DNA of 64,000 nt from CAWBOV01 sp963790525 (GCA_963790525.1 CAWBOV010000006.1:852902-916901); one strand, 5' to 3'. Shown: positions 24,567 through 34,198, numbered from the stretch's first letter. A program made the numbers and translations. Notes: generated by a model not told the origin, from the letters alone.

Positions 24567-27500
24567 TCAGACGCCGAGCGTGTCGAGTGCCCGGTAGATG
24601 CGTTGTTCCGACACCGGGTGGGCGGTCCCCAGCGTCTGGGCGAACAGGCTCACCCGCAGCTCCTCGATCATCCACCGGACGGCGTCGATCCGTTCGGTGG
24701 GTGCGTGACTGTCGAGGACCCGCTGCCTGGTCTCGTTGTAGACCTGCTCGACCCGGTGCACGCGGTCCATCCGGGCGGCGTCGAGTTCCGCCTCGCGGGG
24801 CAGGCGCTCGAGCCGCTTGGCGATCGCCTGGAGATATCGAGCCAGGTCACGCAGGCGGCCGCGCCCGATCGCGGTCACGAACCCCGGGTACAGCAGCGCC
24901 GCCCGCTGGGCCGCGATGTCCGCGAGCGCCGGAGCCAGTGCCGGCGGGACCGGCGTCGGCACAGCGGCGTCCGCCTCGCGCGCGGCCGTCAGCACCCGCT
25001 CGACGTCGGCGACCGCAGCCGTGACAGCCGCCGGGAGCTCGCCGCGGACACGCTCGCGCAGCTGCGCGAAGGCCGCCGCATCCCACACCACGCCCCCGTG
25101 GCGCTGCACGAGATCGTCGACACACGCGGCGACGCAGTCGGTGAGCAGGGCGGGGACGGGGCCGTCGGGACTGGTGCTCAGGGCCAGCCGCGAGCGCGGC
25201 GCCAGACTGTTCTGCACGCTCTTGGCCGGTGACGGGATCGTCAGCAGGAGCAGCCTGCGCACCCCGGTACGCATCGCGGCGGCCTGCTCCTGTTCGCCGG
25301 TGAGCACCCGGATCGAGACGCTGTCGCCGTCGTCGACCAGGGCGGGGAACCCCTGGACGACGTTGCCGGCACGGGTACGTTCCACCGTTCTGGGCAGTTC
25401 CCCGAGGTCCCAGTCCCGCAGCCCGCTGCGTTCCAGATCGTGCGCCGTGCCGGCCACCGCGGCCTGGAGCGGAATGGCCAGCTCCTGGCGCAGCGCCGCG
25501 AGGTCCCGCCCGCGCGCGACCACGCGGTGGGCGTCGTCCTCGATCACGAAGCTGGTCCGCAGATGGCTCGGCAGTCGCTCGAGATCCCACGCCGAGCGCG
25601 GTACGACGACGCCGGTCTGCTCGTGGATCGCCCGCTCCAGGGCCACGAGCATCGGCTCCTGCCCGGGCGTGATGTCGGCCAGCAGCGCGCGAGCCCGATC
25701 CGGCGCGGGACCGAGTTCACGCCGCAGCGCTTTCGGCAGGGACCTGAGCAGCGCGGTCACCAGCTCCTCCCGGAGCGCGGGCACCTGCCAGTCGAAGTCG
25801 TCCGGGTCGACGCGGTTGAGGACGTCGAGGGGGACGTGGATGGTCACCCCGTCGTCGGGGGCGCCCGGCTCGAAGCGGTACGTCAGCGGGAGGGAGACGC
25901 TCTGGGACGTCCACACGTCCGGGTAGTCCTCGGCGCTGACGTCGGCACGACCGGCCAGTAGCAGCTCGCGCGTGAATGTGAGCAGGTCCGGGCGGACGTG
26001 CCGCTCCTTCTTCCACCAGGCGTCGAAGTGCCGCCCGGACACGACGTCCGGCGGGATCCGGTCGCGGTAGAAGTCGGCGAGGGTGGTGTCGTCGACGACG
26101 ACGTCGCGCCGGCGGGTGCGGTTCTCCAGCTCGGCGATGTCGGCCAGCAACCGCGCGTTGTCGTGGAAGAAGTGGTGCCGCGTCTGCCAGTCGCCCTCCA
26201 CCAGCGCGTGCTGGAGGAACAACTCGCGCGACACGACGGGGTCGATGCCGCCGTAGGCGACGCTGCGACCGGTGACCAGGGGCAGGCCGTAGAGGGTGAC
26301 CCGCTCGGTCGCCACGGCGGCCGCCCGCCGGGAGTCCCACCGGGGCTCGCTGTAGGTGCGCACGACCAGATGGGCGGCGAGCCGCTCGACGGTCTCGGGA
26401 TCGGTCCGGGCGGCGACCCGCGCGTACAACCGGCTCGTCTCGACCAGCTCCGCCGCCACCACCCACTTCGGCGGCTTCTTGGCCAGCGCCGACCCCGGCG
26501 AGAGCACGAAGCGGGCGTTGCGCGCACCCAGGTACTCGCGCTTGTCGCCGTCGCGCACGCCGACGTGCGACAGCAGCCCGGACAGCAGCGCCGTGTGGAC
26601 CTGACCCGGGGACGCGGGTTCGGAGTTCTCGGTGATGCCGAGGCTGCGGGTGACCCGGCGCAGCTGCGAGACCAGGTCCTGCCACTCCCGGATCCGCAGG
26701 TAGTGCAGGTACTCCGCGCGGCACAGGCGCCGGAACTGGTTGCCGGACAGCTCGTGCTGCTGCTCGCGGAGGTAGGCCCACAGGGCGAGCAGGGTGGCGA
26801 AGTCGGAGTGCTCGTCGGCGAAGCGGGCGTGCAGCTGGGCCGCGGCCTCCCGGTGCTCGAGCGGGCGCTCGCGCGGATCCTGGATCGACAGGGCCGCGGC
26901 GACGACGAGCACCTCGGTGACGCACCCCTGGGTGTCGGCCTCCAGCACCATCCGCCCGAGCTGCGGGTCGATCGGCAACTGCGCGAGCCTCCGCCCGATC
27001 GCTGTGAGGGCCTTGTCCGGGTCGGCCTCGGCGACGTCCAGCGCGCCGAGCTCGTGGAGCAGGGTCACGCCGTCACGGATGCTGCGCCGGTCGGGCGGAT
27101 CGATGAACGGGAAGGCGGCGATGTCGCCGAGGCCGAGCGAGGCCATGCGCAGGATCACCGAGGCGAGGCTGGTCCGCAGGATCTCCGGTTCGGTGAACTC
27201 GGGCCGGCTGTCGTAGTCGGCCTCGGAGTACAGCCGGATGCAGATGCCGTCGGAGGTGCGCCCGCAGCGCCCGGACCGCTGGTTGGCCGAGGCCTGGGAG
27301 ATCGGCTCGATCGGCAGGCGCTGGACCTTGGTGCGGTTGCTGTAGCGGGAGATCCGCGCTGTGCCGGGGTCGATGACGTAGCGGATCCCGGGGACGGTCA
27401 GCGACGTCTCCGCGACGTTGGTCGCCAGGACGATCCGCCGCCCCGTGTGTGCGGCGAAGACCCGGTGCTGCTCGGCCGCGGAGAGGCGGCCGTACAGCGG

Positions 27501-28514
27501 GACCACTTCGGTGTTGCGCAGCTCCAGCCCGGACAGGGCGTCGGCGGTGTCCCGGATCTCCCGCTCGCCGCTGAGGAACACCAGGATGTCGCCCTGGCTC
27601 TCGGCGCCGAGCTCGGTCACGGCGTCGGCGATCGCCTCGATCGGGTCGCGCGCCACGGTCCGCGGCGCCGTCCGGGCGGGCGCGGTGCGCTCGTCGATGT
27701 CGTCGAACTCGTCGTCGTCCTCGGGTTCGGCGAGCAGCGGGCGGTACCTGATCTCCACCGGAAACGTGCGCCCCGACACCTCGATGACGGGGGCGTCGTG
27801 GAAGTGGGCGCTGAAGCGCGCCGGGTCGATCGTGGCGGAGGTGATGATCACTTTCAGGTCCGGGCGCCGGGGCAGCAGGGTCCGCAGGTACCCGAGGATG
27901 AAGTCGATGGTCAGGCTGCGCTCGTGCGCCTCATCGACGATCAACGTGTCGTACTGGAGCAGCAGCGGATCCCGCTGGATCTCCGCGAGCAGGATGCCGT
28001 CGGTCATCAGCTTGACCGACGTCGCATCGCTGACATCGTCGGTGAAGCGCACCGAGTAGCCGACCGCGCCGCCCAGCGTGACGCCCAGTTCCGACGCGAT
28101 GCGCTCGGCCACCGTGCGGGCGGCGATGCGACGTGGCTGGGTGTGCCCGATGCGTCCGCGCACCCCCCGGCCCAGCTCCAGGCAGATCTTGGGCAGCTGG
28201 GTGGTCTTGCCCGAGCCGGTCTCCCCCGCGACGACGACGACCTGGTGCGCGGCGATCGCGGCGGCGATGTCGTCACGCCGCTGGCTGACCGGGAGCGCGG
28301 GCGGGTAGGTGATCGCGGGCAGCGCGGCCCGGCGCAGGGCCAGCTTCCCCTCGGCGGCGGTGACGGCGCCGGCGATGGCCGCCAACTGCGGGGGGCGGCG
28401 CCGGGGGTCCTTCGGCAGCTGCCGCAGCCGGCGCATCAACCGCCGCTCGTCGCGCAGCTCGACCCGGGTGAGCCGTTCGGTCAGCTCCGCGACCGACACA
28501 CCCGACTCGTCCAT
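24567..28514 (-). CDS. hrpA: ATP-dependent RNA helicase HrpA
   Basis: A DEAH-box RNA helicase of 1315 residues, in the size range of E. coli HrpA. Motif I is GETGSGKTTQL (about residue 90), motif II is DEAHERS, motif III is SAT, and QRSGRCGR is motif VI. After the HA2 and OB-fold parts there is a long C-terminal DUF3418 domain, typical of bacterial HrpA. HrpA helps ribosome rescue from stalled mRNAs. ATG 28514 was chosen because MDESGVSVAELTERL starts the conserved region. TACGCT 9 nt before it could be a -10 for a nearly leaderless mRNA. Confidence 0.95.
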   Translation of the reverse strand: MDESGVSVAELTERLTRVELRDERRLMRRLRQLPKDPRRRPPQLAAIAGAVTAAEGKLALRRAALPAITYPPALPVSQRRDDIAAAIAAHQVVVVAGETGSGKTTQLPKICLELGRGVRGRIGHTQPRRIAARTVAERIASELGVTLGGAVGYSVRFTDDVSDATSVKLMTDGILLAEIQRDPLLLQYDTLIVDEAHERSLTIDFILGYLRTLLPRRPDLKVIITSATIDPARFSAHFHDAPVIEVSGRTFPVEIRYRPLLAEPEDDDEFDDIDERTAPARTAPRTVARDPIEAIADAVTELGAESQGDILVFLSGEREIRDTADALSGLELRNTEVVPLYGRLSAAEQHRVFAAHTGRRIVLATNVAETSLTVPGIRYVIDPGTARISRYSNRTKVQRLPIEPISQASANQRSGRCGRTSDGICIRLYSEADYDSRPEFTEPEILRTSLASVILRMASLGLGDIAAFPFIDPPDRRSIRDGVTLLHELGALDVAEADPDKALTAIGRRLAQLPIDPQLGRMVLEADTQGCVTEVLVVAAALSIQDPRERPLEHREAAAQLHARFADEHSDFATLLALWAYLREQQHELSGNQFRRLCRAEYLHYLRIREWQDLVSQLRRVTRSLGITENSEPASPGQVHTALLSGLLSHVGVRDGDKREYLGARNARFVLSPGSALAKKPPKWVVAAELVETSRLYARVAARTDPETVERLAAHLVVRTYSEPRWDSRRAAAVATERVTLYGLPLVTGRSVAYGGIDPVVSRELFLQHALVEGDWQTRHHFFHDNARLLADIAELENRTRRRDVVVDDTTLADFYRDRIPPDVVSGRHFDAWWKKERHVRPDLLTFTRELLLAGRADVSAEDYPDVWTSQSVSLPLTYRFEPGAPDDGVTIHVPLDVLNRVDPDDFDWQVPALREELVTALLRSLPKALRRELGPAPDRARALLADITPGQEPMLVALERAIHEQTGVVVPRSAWDLERLPSHLRTSFVIEDDAHRVVARGRDLAALRQELAIPLQAAVAGTAHDLERSGLRDWDLGELPRTVERTRAGNVVQGFPALVDDGDSVSIRVLTGEQEQAAAMRTGVRRLLLLTIPSPAKSVQNSLAPRSRLALSTSPDGPVPALLTDCVAACVDDLVQRHGGVVWDAAAFAQLRERVRGELPAAVTAAVADVERVLTAAREADAAVPTPVPPALAPALADIAAQRAALLYPGFVTAIGRGRLRDLARYLQAIAKRLERLPREAELDAARMDRVHRVEQVYNETRQRVLDSHAPTERIDAVRWMIEELRVSLFAQTLGTAHPVSEQRIYRALDTLGV

Positions 28515-28571
28515 GACTGATTCAGCGTAGGCGAATGCCGCCACTGCCTTTCGAGGCCGCCCCCGGGGTCG

Positions 28572-28640
28572 ACCGTCGGCCGACCCATCGGCCGACGTAT
28601 CGGCCGACGTATCGGCCGACGTATCGGCGACCTATCGTCG
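28572..28640. repeat. 12-bp tandem repeats between hrpA and the hydrolase gene
   Basis: The unit ATCGGCCGACGT is repeated three times exactly (28588-28623), flanked by degenerate copies on both sides, about five in all. Each unit contains the palindrome CGGCCG, so several hairpins are possible. The stretch lies upstream of hrpA and downstream of the dienelactone hydrolase gene, both leftward. Nothing else is seen in the gap 28515-28673. Confidence 0.8.
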
Positions 28641-28673
28641 GGCAGCGGTCGGGCCGCGGTGGCAGCGACGACG

Positions 28674-29369
28674 TCAGCGAACCCGCTCGCGCAGGAACGC
28701 GACCGTGCGCTGCCACGCCAGGGCCGCGGCCTCCGGGTTGTACGTGCCCAGGCGGTCCTTGTCGTTGTGGAACGCATGACCGGCCGGGTAGTAGTAGAAG
28801 GTCACCTCGGCACCGGACTCGTGGCGGATCTGCTCCTCCTGCTCCTGCGCCTTCTCGACGGGGTAGAAGTCGTCCTTCTCGCCGTAGTGGCCCTGGACGG
28901 CAGCCCGGATCCCGGTGTAGCGCTCGGGCACGGCTGGGCCGACCCCGTAGAACGGGACGACGGCAGCGAGCTTGTCGCCCTCCTGGGCGGCGAGCAGGAG
29001 CACGAAGCCGCCACCCATGCAGAACCCGACGGCACCGAGGCGTTCGGAGGTGACGGCCTCGTGCGCGAGCAGGAAGTCCACCGCGCCGCCGAGCTCCTGG
29101 ACGGACTGCTCGACGGGCAGCGCCATCATCAGCTCGCCGGCCTCGTCGCTGTCGTGCGTGACGCGGCCGCCGTAGAGGTCGGGCGCGAGCGCCACGAATC
29201 CCTCTGCAGCCAGGCGGTCGGCGATGTCGCCCATGTGGTCGTCGAGCCCCCACCACTCCTGGATGACGATGACTCCGGGCCCCGAGCCGGAGGCGGGCAC
29301 CGCGAGGTAGCCGTGGACCTCGTTGCCGTTGCTGGTGAAGGTGACGTTCTGACGTGGGTTCTCGCTCAC
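28674..29369 (-). CDS. dienelactone hydrolase family protein
   Basis: 231 residues with the alpha/beta hydrolase fold of dienelactone hydrolases. The triad is visible: nucleophile cysteine in GFCMGGGF (about residue 116), aspartate in YGEKDDFYP (about 163), and histidine in PAGHAFHN (about 197). These enzymes open lactone rings of chlorocatechol breakdown, but most chromosomal actinobacterial copies have unknown substrates and no catechol genes are near. GTG 29369 follows AAAGGCGG. A TAGGGT -10 lies about 35 nt upstream. Confidence 0.9.
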   Translation of the reverse strand: MSENPRQNVTFTSNGNEVHGYLAVPASGSGPGVIVIQEWWGLDDHMGDIADRLAAEGFVALAPDLYGGRVTHDSDEAGELMMALPVEQSVQELGGAVDFLLAHEAVTSERLGAVGFCMGGGFVLLLAAQEGDKLAAVVPFYGVGPAVPERYTGIRAAVQGHYGEKDDFYPVEKAQEQEEQIRHESGAEVTFYYYPAGHAFHNDKDRLGTYNPEAAALAWQRTVAFLRERVR

Positions 29370-29541
29370 CTGGTGCCGCCTTTCGGATCCGTCGGTCGTT
29401 GCATTCACCCTACGTGCGCACCCCTGGGCGCCGCCCGGCGAACCCGGCGACAGGGAGTCCGTAGGCGGGCACACTGTGCAGGCGCGACGCCGAGGGGCAT
29501 CATCGGCCTGACACCGACGACCGCGACTGCGGGAGGCTCCG

Positions 29542-30513
29542 ATGGACACTGTGGGACTCGGCCGCACCGGGCTGAAGGTGAGCCGGCTCGCGCTGGGGTG
29601 CATGAGCTATGGCGACCCGACCCGGCCCGGTGCCCACGCCTGGGCCCTCGACGACGAGCAGGCTCAGCCCTACTTCCGGCAGGCCGTCGAACTGGGCATC
29701 ACCTTCTGGGACACCGCCAACAGCTACCAGCGCGGGACCTCCGAGGAAGTCGTCGGCCGCGCGATCACCCGCTACTCGCGCCGCGAGGACATCGTGCTGG
29801 CGACGAAGGTGTTCGGCAGGATGCACGAGGGTCCGGGCGGGGGTGGCCTGTCCCGCAAGGCGATCCTGGAGCAGGTCGATGCCTCCCTGGAGCGGCTGGG
29901 GACCGACTACATCGATCTCTATCAGATCCACCGCTTCGATCCCGAGGCCCCGGTCGAGGAGACGATGGAGGCGCTGCACGACATCGTCAAGGCCGGCAAG
30001 GTCCGTTATCTCGGGGCCTCGTCGATGTTCGCCTGGCAGTTCGCGAAGCTGCAGCACGCCGCCGAGCTGCACGGCTGGACGCGGTTCGTGTCGATGCAGA
30101 ACCAGTACAACCTGCTGCGCCGCCAGGACGAGCCGGAGCTGATGGCGATGTGCGCGGACATGGGCGTCGGCCTGGTGCCGTACTCGCCGCAGGGCAAGGG
30201 GCGGCTGGCCCGGCCGTGGGGTGACCAGTCGCCCCGCTCGACGGTGGATCACGTGGTGCAGTCCTTCGACTCACCCCTGGACGAGCCGGTGATCAACGCC
30301 GTGCAGCTGGTGGCCGGGCGGCGTGGTGTCACGATGGCGCAGGTCGCCCTGGCCTGGGTTCTGCGCAACCAGGGAGTGGATGCGCCCATCGTCGGCGCTA
30401 CCAAGTCGCATCATCTGCCGGAGGCGGTGGCCGCTCTCGACCTGCACCTCACCGACGAGGAGTGCGCGCTCATGGAGGAGCCCTACGTGCCGCACGGACC
30501 GTCCTGGTTCTGA
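29542..30513 (+). CDS. aldo/keto reductase
   Basis: 323 residues, an NADPH-dependent (alpha/beta)8 barrel. The catalytic tetrad is present: aspartate and tyrosine in WDTANSYQRG (about 57 and 62), lysine in LATKVFG (about 88) and histidine in YQIHRFD (about 130). The C-terminal cofactor site has PIVGATKSHHL. It resembles the YajO/YakC-type reductases that act on small aldehydes. The physiological substrate is unknown. ATG with GGGAGG 7 nt upstream, divergent from the dienelactone hydrolase gene. Confidence 0.93.
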   Translation: MDTVGLGRTGLKVSRLALGCMSYGDPTRPGAHAWALDDEQAQPYFRQAVELGITFWDTANSYQRGTSEEVVGRAITRYSRREDIVLATKVFGRMHEGPGGGGLSRKAILEQVDASLERLGTDYIDLYQIHRFDPEAPVEETMEALHDIVKAGKVRYLGASSMFAWQFAKLQHAAELHGWTRFVSMQNQYNLLRRQDEPELMAMCADMGVGLVPYSPQGKGRLARPWGDQSPRSTVDHVVQSFDSPLDEPVINAVQLVAGRRGVTMAQVALAWVLRNQGVDAPIVGATKSHHLPEAVAALDLHLTDEECALMEEPYVPHGPSWF

Positions 30514-30523
30514 TCCGGACCCG

Positions 30524-30574
30524 CCGATCGTGCAGCAGCCTGCGGCCGGAAGCCGCCGGCCGCTGCACGATCGG
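30524..30574. terminator. strong bidirectional hairpin between aldo/keto reductase and nrdJ
   Basis: CCGATCGTGCAGC (30524-30536) pairs perfectly with GCTGCACGATCGG (30562-30574). The 25-nt loop itself contains a GC-rich GCGGCCGG/CCGGCCGC pairing. It sits in the 75-nt gap between convergent genes. There is no long T tract, which is common for actinobacterial terminators. Confidence 0.75.
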
Positions 30575-30588
30575 ACAGGCCAGACTGC

Positions 30589-33486
30589 TTAGCTGCAGCC
30601 GCTGGTGCTACCGCAGCCCTCGCAGACGAAGCAGCTGCCGGCCGGGCGCATCTTCGTGCCGCAGTTCATGCAGAGCGGCGCGTCGGCGGATGAGCCCAAC
30701 AGGGTCTCCAGCAGCTCGGTCGAGCTGTGCACGGAGAGCGGCGCCGGCGTCGCCGCGGCCACGTCCGGCTCCGCCTTCGGCGCGGGTGCGACCGGGGCCG
30801 ACTGTGCCAGCGACTCGAAGTCGTCGGCGTCCTCGCCCGAGCCGTAGTTCCCGGCGTCGAGCGCCCGCGACCGCTCCTCGGCGGTCTGGATGCCCAGCGC
30901 CGACCGCGTCTCGTACGGCAGGTAGTCCAGCGCCAGCCGCCGGAAGATGTAGTCGACGATCGACTGCGCCATCCGGATGTCCGGGTCGTCGGTCATACCG
31001 GCCGGCTCGAACCGCATGTTCGTGAACTTCTGCACGTAGGTCTCCAGTGGCACGCCGTACTGCAGCGCGATGGAGATCGCGATCGAGAACGCGTCCATGA
31101 CACCGGCCAGGGTCGAACCCTGCTTGCCCAGCTTCAGGAAGACCTCACCCAGACCGTCGTCGGGGTAGGAACCCGCGGTCAGGTACCCCTCGGCACCGCC
31201 CACCGAGAAGGACACGGTCCGCGACGGGCGCGACTTGGGCAGGCGCTTGCGGGTCGGGCGGAACTCGACGACCTTCTCGACCTTCGCCTCCTCGCCGTTG
31301 TTGTCGCCCTTGCCCGCCGACAGCGGCTGGCCGACCTTGCAGTTGTCGCGGTAGACGGCGAGAGCCTTGATGCCCATCTTCCAGCCCTGGTGGTAGACCT
31401 CCTCGATCTCCTCGATCGTGGCCGACTCGGGCAGGTTCACCGTCTTGGAGATCGCGCCGGACAGGAAGGGCTGCGCCGCAGCCATCATCCGGACGTGACC
31501 CATGGCCTTGATGGCGCGGGCACCCATCGCGCAGTCGAAGACCTCGTAGTGCTCCGGCTTCAGCCCGGGCGCGTCGATGACGTGACCGTGCTCGGCGATG
31601 AAGGCGACGATCGCCTCGACCTGCTCCTCCTGGTAACCCAGTGCCCGCAGCGCGCGCGGCACCGTCTGGTTGACGATCTGCATCGAGCCGCCACCGACCA
31701 GCTTCTTGAACTTCACCAGCGCAAGGTCCGGCTCCACGCCGGTCGTGTCGCAGTCCATCATCAGGCCGATCGTGCCGGTCGGGGCGAGCACCGAGGCCTG
31801 GGCGTTGCGCCAGCCGTTGACAGCGCCGATCTCGTTCCCCTTCGCCCACTCCTGGCCGGCGATGGCGTAGACGTCCTTGTCGACATCGTGCATGCGGCGG
31901 GCGGAGTCGTTCGCGGCAGCGTGCTTGCGCATCACCCGGGCGTGGGCGGTGGCGTTGCGGGCGAAGCCCTCGTACGGACCGACGATGCCGGCCAGCTCGG
32001 CCGAACGACGGTAGGCGGTCCCTGTCATCAGTGAGGTGATGGCACCGGCCAGCGCGCGGCCGCCGTCGGAGTCGTAGGCCAGTCCCGACGCCATGAGCAG
32101 CGCGCCGAGGTTGGCGTACCCGATGCCCAGCTGGCGGTAGGCGCGGGTGTTGACGCCGATCGCCTCGGTCGGGAAGTCGGCGAAGCAGATCGAGATGTCC
32201 ATCGCGGTGATGATCAGCTCGACGGACTTGACGAAGCGCTCGGAATCGAAGCTGTCGTCGGCGTTGAGGAACTTCATCAGGTTCAGCGACGCGAGGTTGC
32301 ACGACGTGTTGTCGAGGCTCATGTACTCCGAGCACGGGTTCGATGCCGTGATGCGCCCGGTCTCGGGGTTGGTGTGCCAGTCGTTGATGGTGTCGTCGTA
32401 CTGGATGCCCGGGTCGGCGCATTCCCAGGCGGCGGTGGCGACCTTGCGCATCAGCTCACGGGCGTCGACGGTCTCGATGACCTCGCCGCTCTCGCGTGCC
32501 CGCAGGCCGAACGAGGTGCCCTCCTCGAAGGCCCGCATGAACTCGTCGGACACCCGCACGGAGTTGTTCGCGTTCTGGTACTGGACGCTGGTGATGTCGG
32601 CGCCACCGAGGTCCATGTCGAAGCCGGCGTCGCGGAGGACGCGGATCTTGTCCTCCTCGCGGGCCTTGGTCTCGATGAACTCCACGATGTCGGGGTGGTC
32701 GATGTCCAGGACGACCATCTTCGCGGCGCGCCGGGTGGCGCCACCGGACTTGATCGTTCCTGCCGACGCGTCGGCGCCGCGCATGAAGCTCACCGGGCCG
32801 GACGCGGTCCCGCCGGAGTGCAGCAGCTCCTTCGACGAACGGATACGCGACAGGTTGAGCCCGGCACCGGAGCCGCCCTTGAAGATCAGGCCCTCCTCGC
32901 GGTACCAGTTGAGGATCGAGTCCATCGTGTCGTCCACGGCCAGGATGAAGCAGGCGCTGACCTGCTGGGGCGACGTGGTGCCGACGTTGAACCAGACCGG
33001 CGAGTTGAAGCTGAACACCTGGTGCAGCAGCATCCAGGTGAGCTCGTGGGCGAAGATCTCGGCGGACTCGGCGGAGCCGAAGTACCCGTGCTGCTCTCCG
33101 GCCGCGCGATACACGCTGACGACCCGGTCGATGAGCTGGCGCAGCGACCACTCGCGGACATCGGTGCCGACCGCGCCGCGGAAGTACTTCGTGGTCACGA
33201 TGTTCGCCGCGTTGACCGACCAGAAGTCGGGGAATTCGACGCCTCGCTGCTCGAAGTTGACCGAGCCGTCACGCCAGTTGGTCATGACGACGTCGCGCCG
33301 CTCCCAGGTCACCTCGTCGTAGGGGTGCACGCCCTCGGTCGTGTACACGCGCTCCACCGCGAGTCCGGCCGCCGGGTAGCTGGCGCCGGTCTGCGCTCCG
33401 GCAGCGGCGTTGCGCGCCACCATCGAGGAGCCGTTCGCGCCGCGCTTGGGCGCCGAGCCGGTCTGGGAGTCAACAACCTCGGTCAT
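30589..33486 (-). CDS. nrdJ: adenosylcobalamin-dependent (class II) ribonucleotide reductase
   Basis: Makes deoxyribonucleotides using vitamin B12 coenzyme, without oxygen need. 965 residues. The barrel holds SPQQVSACFIL with an active cysteine, GGSGAGLNLSRIRS, GPVSFMRGADA and NPCSEYMSLDNTSCNLASL. The C-terminal tail ends in the cysteine cluster CMNCGTKMRPAGSCFVCEGC, which is the redox shuttle of the long class II type. It lies 92 nt after nrdR, so the repressor and enzyme are one operon. No cobalamin riboswitch is visible in that gap. Confidence 0.97.
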   Translation of the reverse strand: MTEVVDSQTGSAPKRGANGSSMVARNAAAGAQTGASYPAAGLAVERVYTTEGVHPYDEVTWERRDVVMTNWRDGSVNFEQRGVEFPDFWSVNAANIVTTKYFRGAVGTDVREWSLRQLIDRVVSVYRAAGEQHGYFGSAESAEIFAHELTWMLLHQVFSFNSPVWFNVGTTSPQQVSACFILAVDDTMDSILNWYREEGLIFKGGSGAGLNLSRIRSSKELLHSGGTASGPVSFMRGADASAGTIKSGGATRRAAKMVVLDIDHPDIVEFIETKAREEDKIRVLRDAGFDMDLGGADITSVQYQNANNSVRVSDEFMRAFEEGTSFGLRARESGEVIETVDARELMRKVATAAWECADPGIQYDDTINDWHTNPETGRITASNPCSEYMSLDNTSCNLASLNLMKFLNADDSFDSERFVKSVELIITAMDISICFADFPTEAIGVNTRAYRQLGIGYANLGALLMASGLAYDSDGGRALAGAITSLMTGTAYRRSAELAGIVGPYEGFARNATAHARVMRKHAAANDSARRMHDVDKDVYAIAGQEWAKGNEIGAVNGWRNAQASVLAPTGTIGLMMDCDTTGVEPDLALVKFKKLVGGGSMQIVNQTVPRALRALGYQEEQVEAIVAFIAEHGHVIDAPGLKPEHYEVFDCAMGARAIKAMGHVRMMAAAQPFLSGAISKTVNLPESATIEEIEEVYHQGWKMGIKALAVYRDNCKVGQPLSAGKGDNNGEEAKVEKVVEFRPTRKRLPKSRPSRTVSFSVGGAEGYLTAGSYPDDGLGEVFLKLGKQGSTLAGVMDAFSIAISIALQYGVPLETYVQKFTNMRFEPAGMTDDPDIRMAQSIVDYIFRRLALDYLPYETRSALGIQTAEERSRALDAGNYGSGEDADDFESLAQSAPVAPAPKAEPDVAAATPAPLSVHSSTELLETLLGSSADAPLCMNCGTKMRPAGSCFVCEGCGSTSGCS

Positions 33487-33578
33487 CGATTACTACCTTT
33501 CCTGGTTCTGTGTCGACTCTGCGGAGTCCACGTCGGGGGTCTGTGCTGGTGTCGGGGTGAGGATGGGGGACGTGCTGG

Positions 33579-34025
33579 TCAGTGGTCGCCGCGGAGTTCG
33601 GCGATGGCCTTGTCGAAGTCGTCGATGGAGCTGAACGCGTTGTAGACGCTGGCGAAGCGCAGGTACGCCACCTCGTCGAGATCGCGGAGCGGGCCCAGGA
33701 TCGCGAGACCCACCTCGTTGCTCGGCACCTCGGCCGCGCCGCTCGCCCGGACTGCTTCCTCGACCGTCTGGGCCAGGAGCGCCAGGGCGTCCTCGTCCAC
33801 GGGCCGACCCTGGCAGGCGCGCCGGACGCCGTTGACCACTTTCATCCGGCTGAACGGCTCGGTCACGCCGCTGCGCTTGATCACGCACAGCGTCGCTTCC
33901 TCGACCGTGGTGAACCGGCGGCCACACCCCTGGCAACTGCGCCGGCGGCGGATCGCCTGGCCTTCGTCCTGCTCACGTGAATCGATGACGCGGGAGTCGG
34001 CGTGGCGACAGAACGGACACCGCAT
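33579..34025 (-). CDS. nrdR: transcriptional repressor NrdR
   Basis: 148 residues. NrdR represses ribonucleotide reductase genes through ATP/dATP sensing. It starts MRCPFCRHADSRVIDSR with the first zinc cysteine pair; the second pair is CQGCGRRF. The ATP-cone domain follows (VIKRSGVTEPFSRMKV and VNGVRRAC). An in-frame upstream extension to 34052 has no similarity, so ATG 34025 is used. It is the first gene of nrdR-nrdJ, and candidate NrdR boxes lie 140-175 nt upstream. Confidence 0.95.
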   Translation of the reverse strand: MRCPFCRHADSRVIDSREQDEGQAIRRRRSCQGCGRRFTTVEEATLCVIKRSGVTEPFSRMKVVNGVRRACQGRPVDEDALALLAQTVEEAVRASGAAEVPSNEVGLAILGPLRDLDEVAYLRFASVYNAFSSIDDFDKAIAELRGDH

Positions 34026-34137
34026 GGCACTCCCTCTTCTCCGCGTCGGCATGTCACGGCCCGGCCCCCGTTGCGCCTACGGCGCCCGCCCGGCTGTGCA
34101 TGAACCTGTCCATATCCTGGGGACAGCGCCCTCAACC

Positions 34138-34167
34138 TGTGGACGACAGACCCCAAGCTGTGGACGA
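34138..34167 (-). promoter_or_regulatory. pair of DnaA-box-like 9-mers upstream of nrdR
   Basis: TGTGGACGA occurs at 34138-34146 and 34159-34167, 21 bp apart (two helix turns) in the same orientation. Each differs by one base from the actinobacterial DnaA box (reverse complement TTGTCCACA). They lie in the 306-nt gap 34026-34331, where no gene was recognised. They may link nrd expression to replication; this is inference. Confidence 0.4.
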
Positions 34168-34168
34168 C

Positions 34169-34198
34169 TTACACCAGTGTAACTACTAGATGTAGGGG
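34169..34198 (-). promoter_or_regulatory. candidate tandem NrdR boxes
   Basis: TTACACCAGTGTAA (34169-34182, 6-bp arms) directly adjoins CTACTAGATGTAGG (from 34183), which resembles the NrdR box with a central CTA-AT-TAG. Two adjacent palindromic sites upstream of nrdR-nrdJ fit autorepression. Spacing is about 15 bp centre to centre, shorter than the usual 31-32, so this is tentative. Confidence 0.45.

Noticed and set aside
25998..28520. 840-codon plus-strand frame opposite hrpA
   Set aside because: Shadow of hrpA: full-length conserved helicase motifs lie on the minus strand. Similar long shadows lie opposite alaS (4422-6185) and opposite gnd (19793-23401).
28522..29256. Minus-strand frame with RYVG repeats
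   Set aside because: It is antisense-frame reading of the 12-bp repeat and of the dienelactone hydrolase gene in another frame; no start signal and no homology.
33487..33578. Cobalamin riboswitch before nrdJ
   Set aside because: Only 92 nt separate nrdR and nrdJ, and no B12-box-like stretch was seen there or upstream of nrdR.
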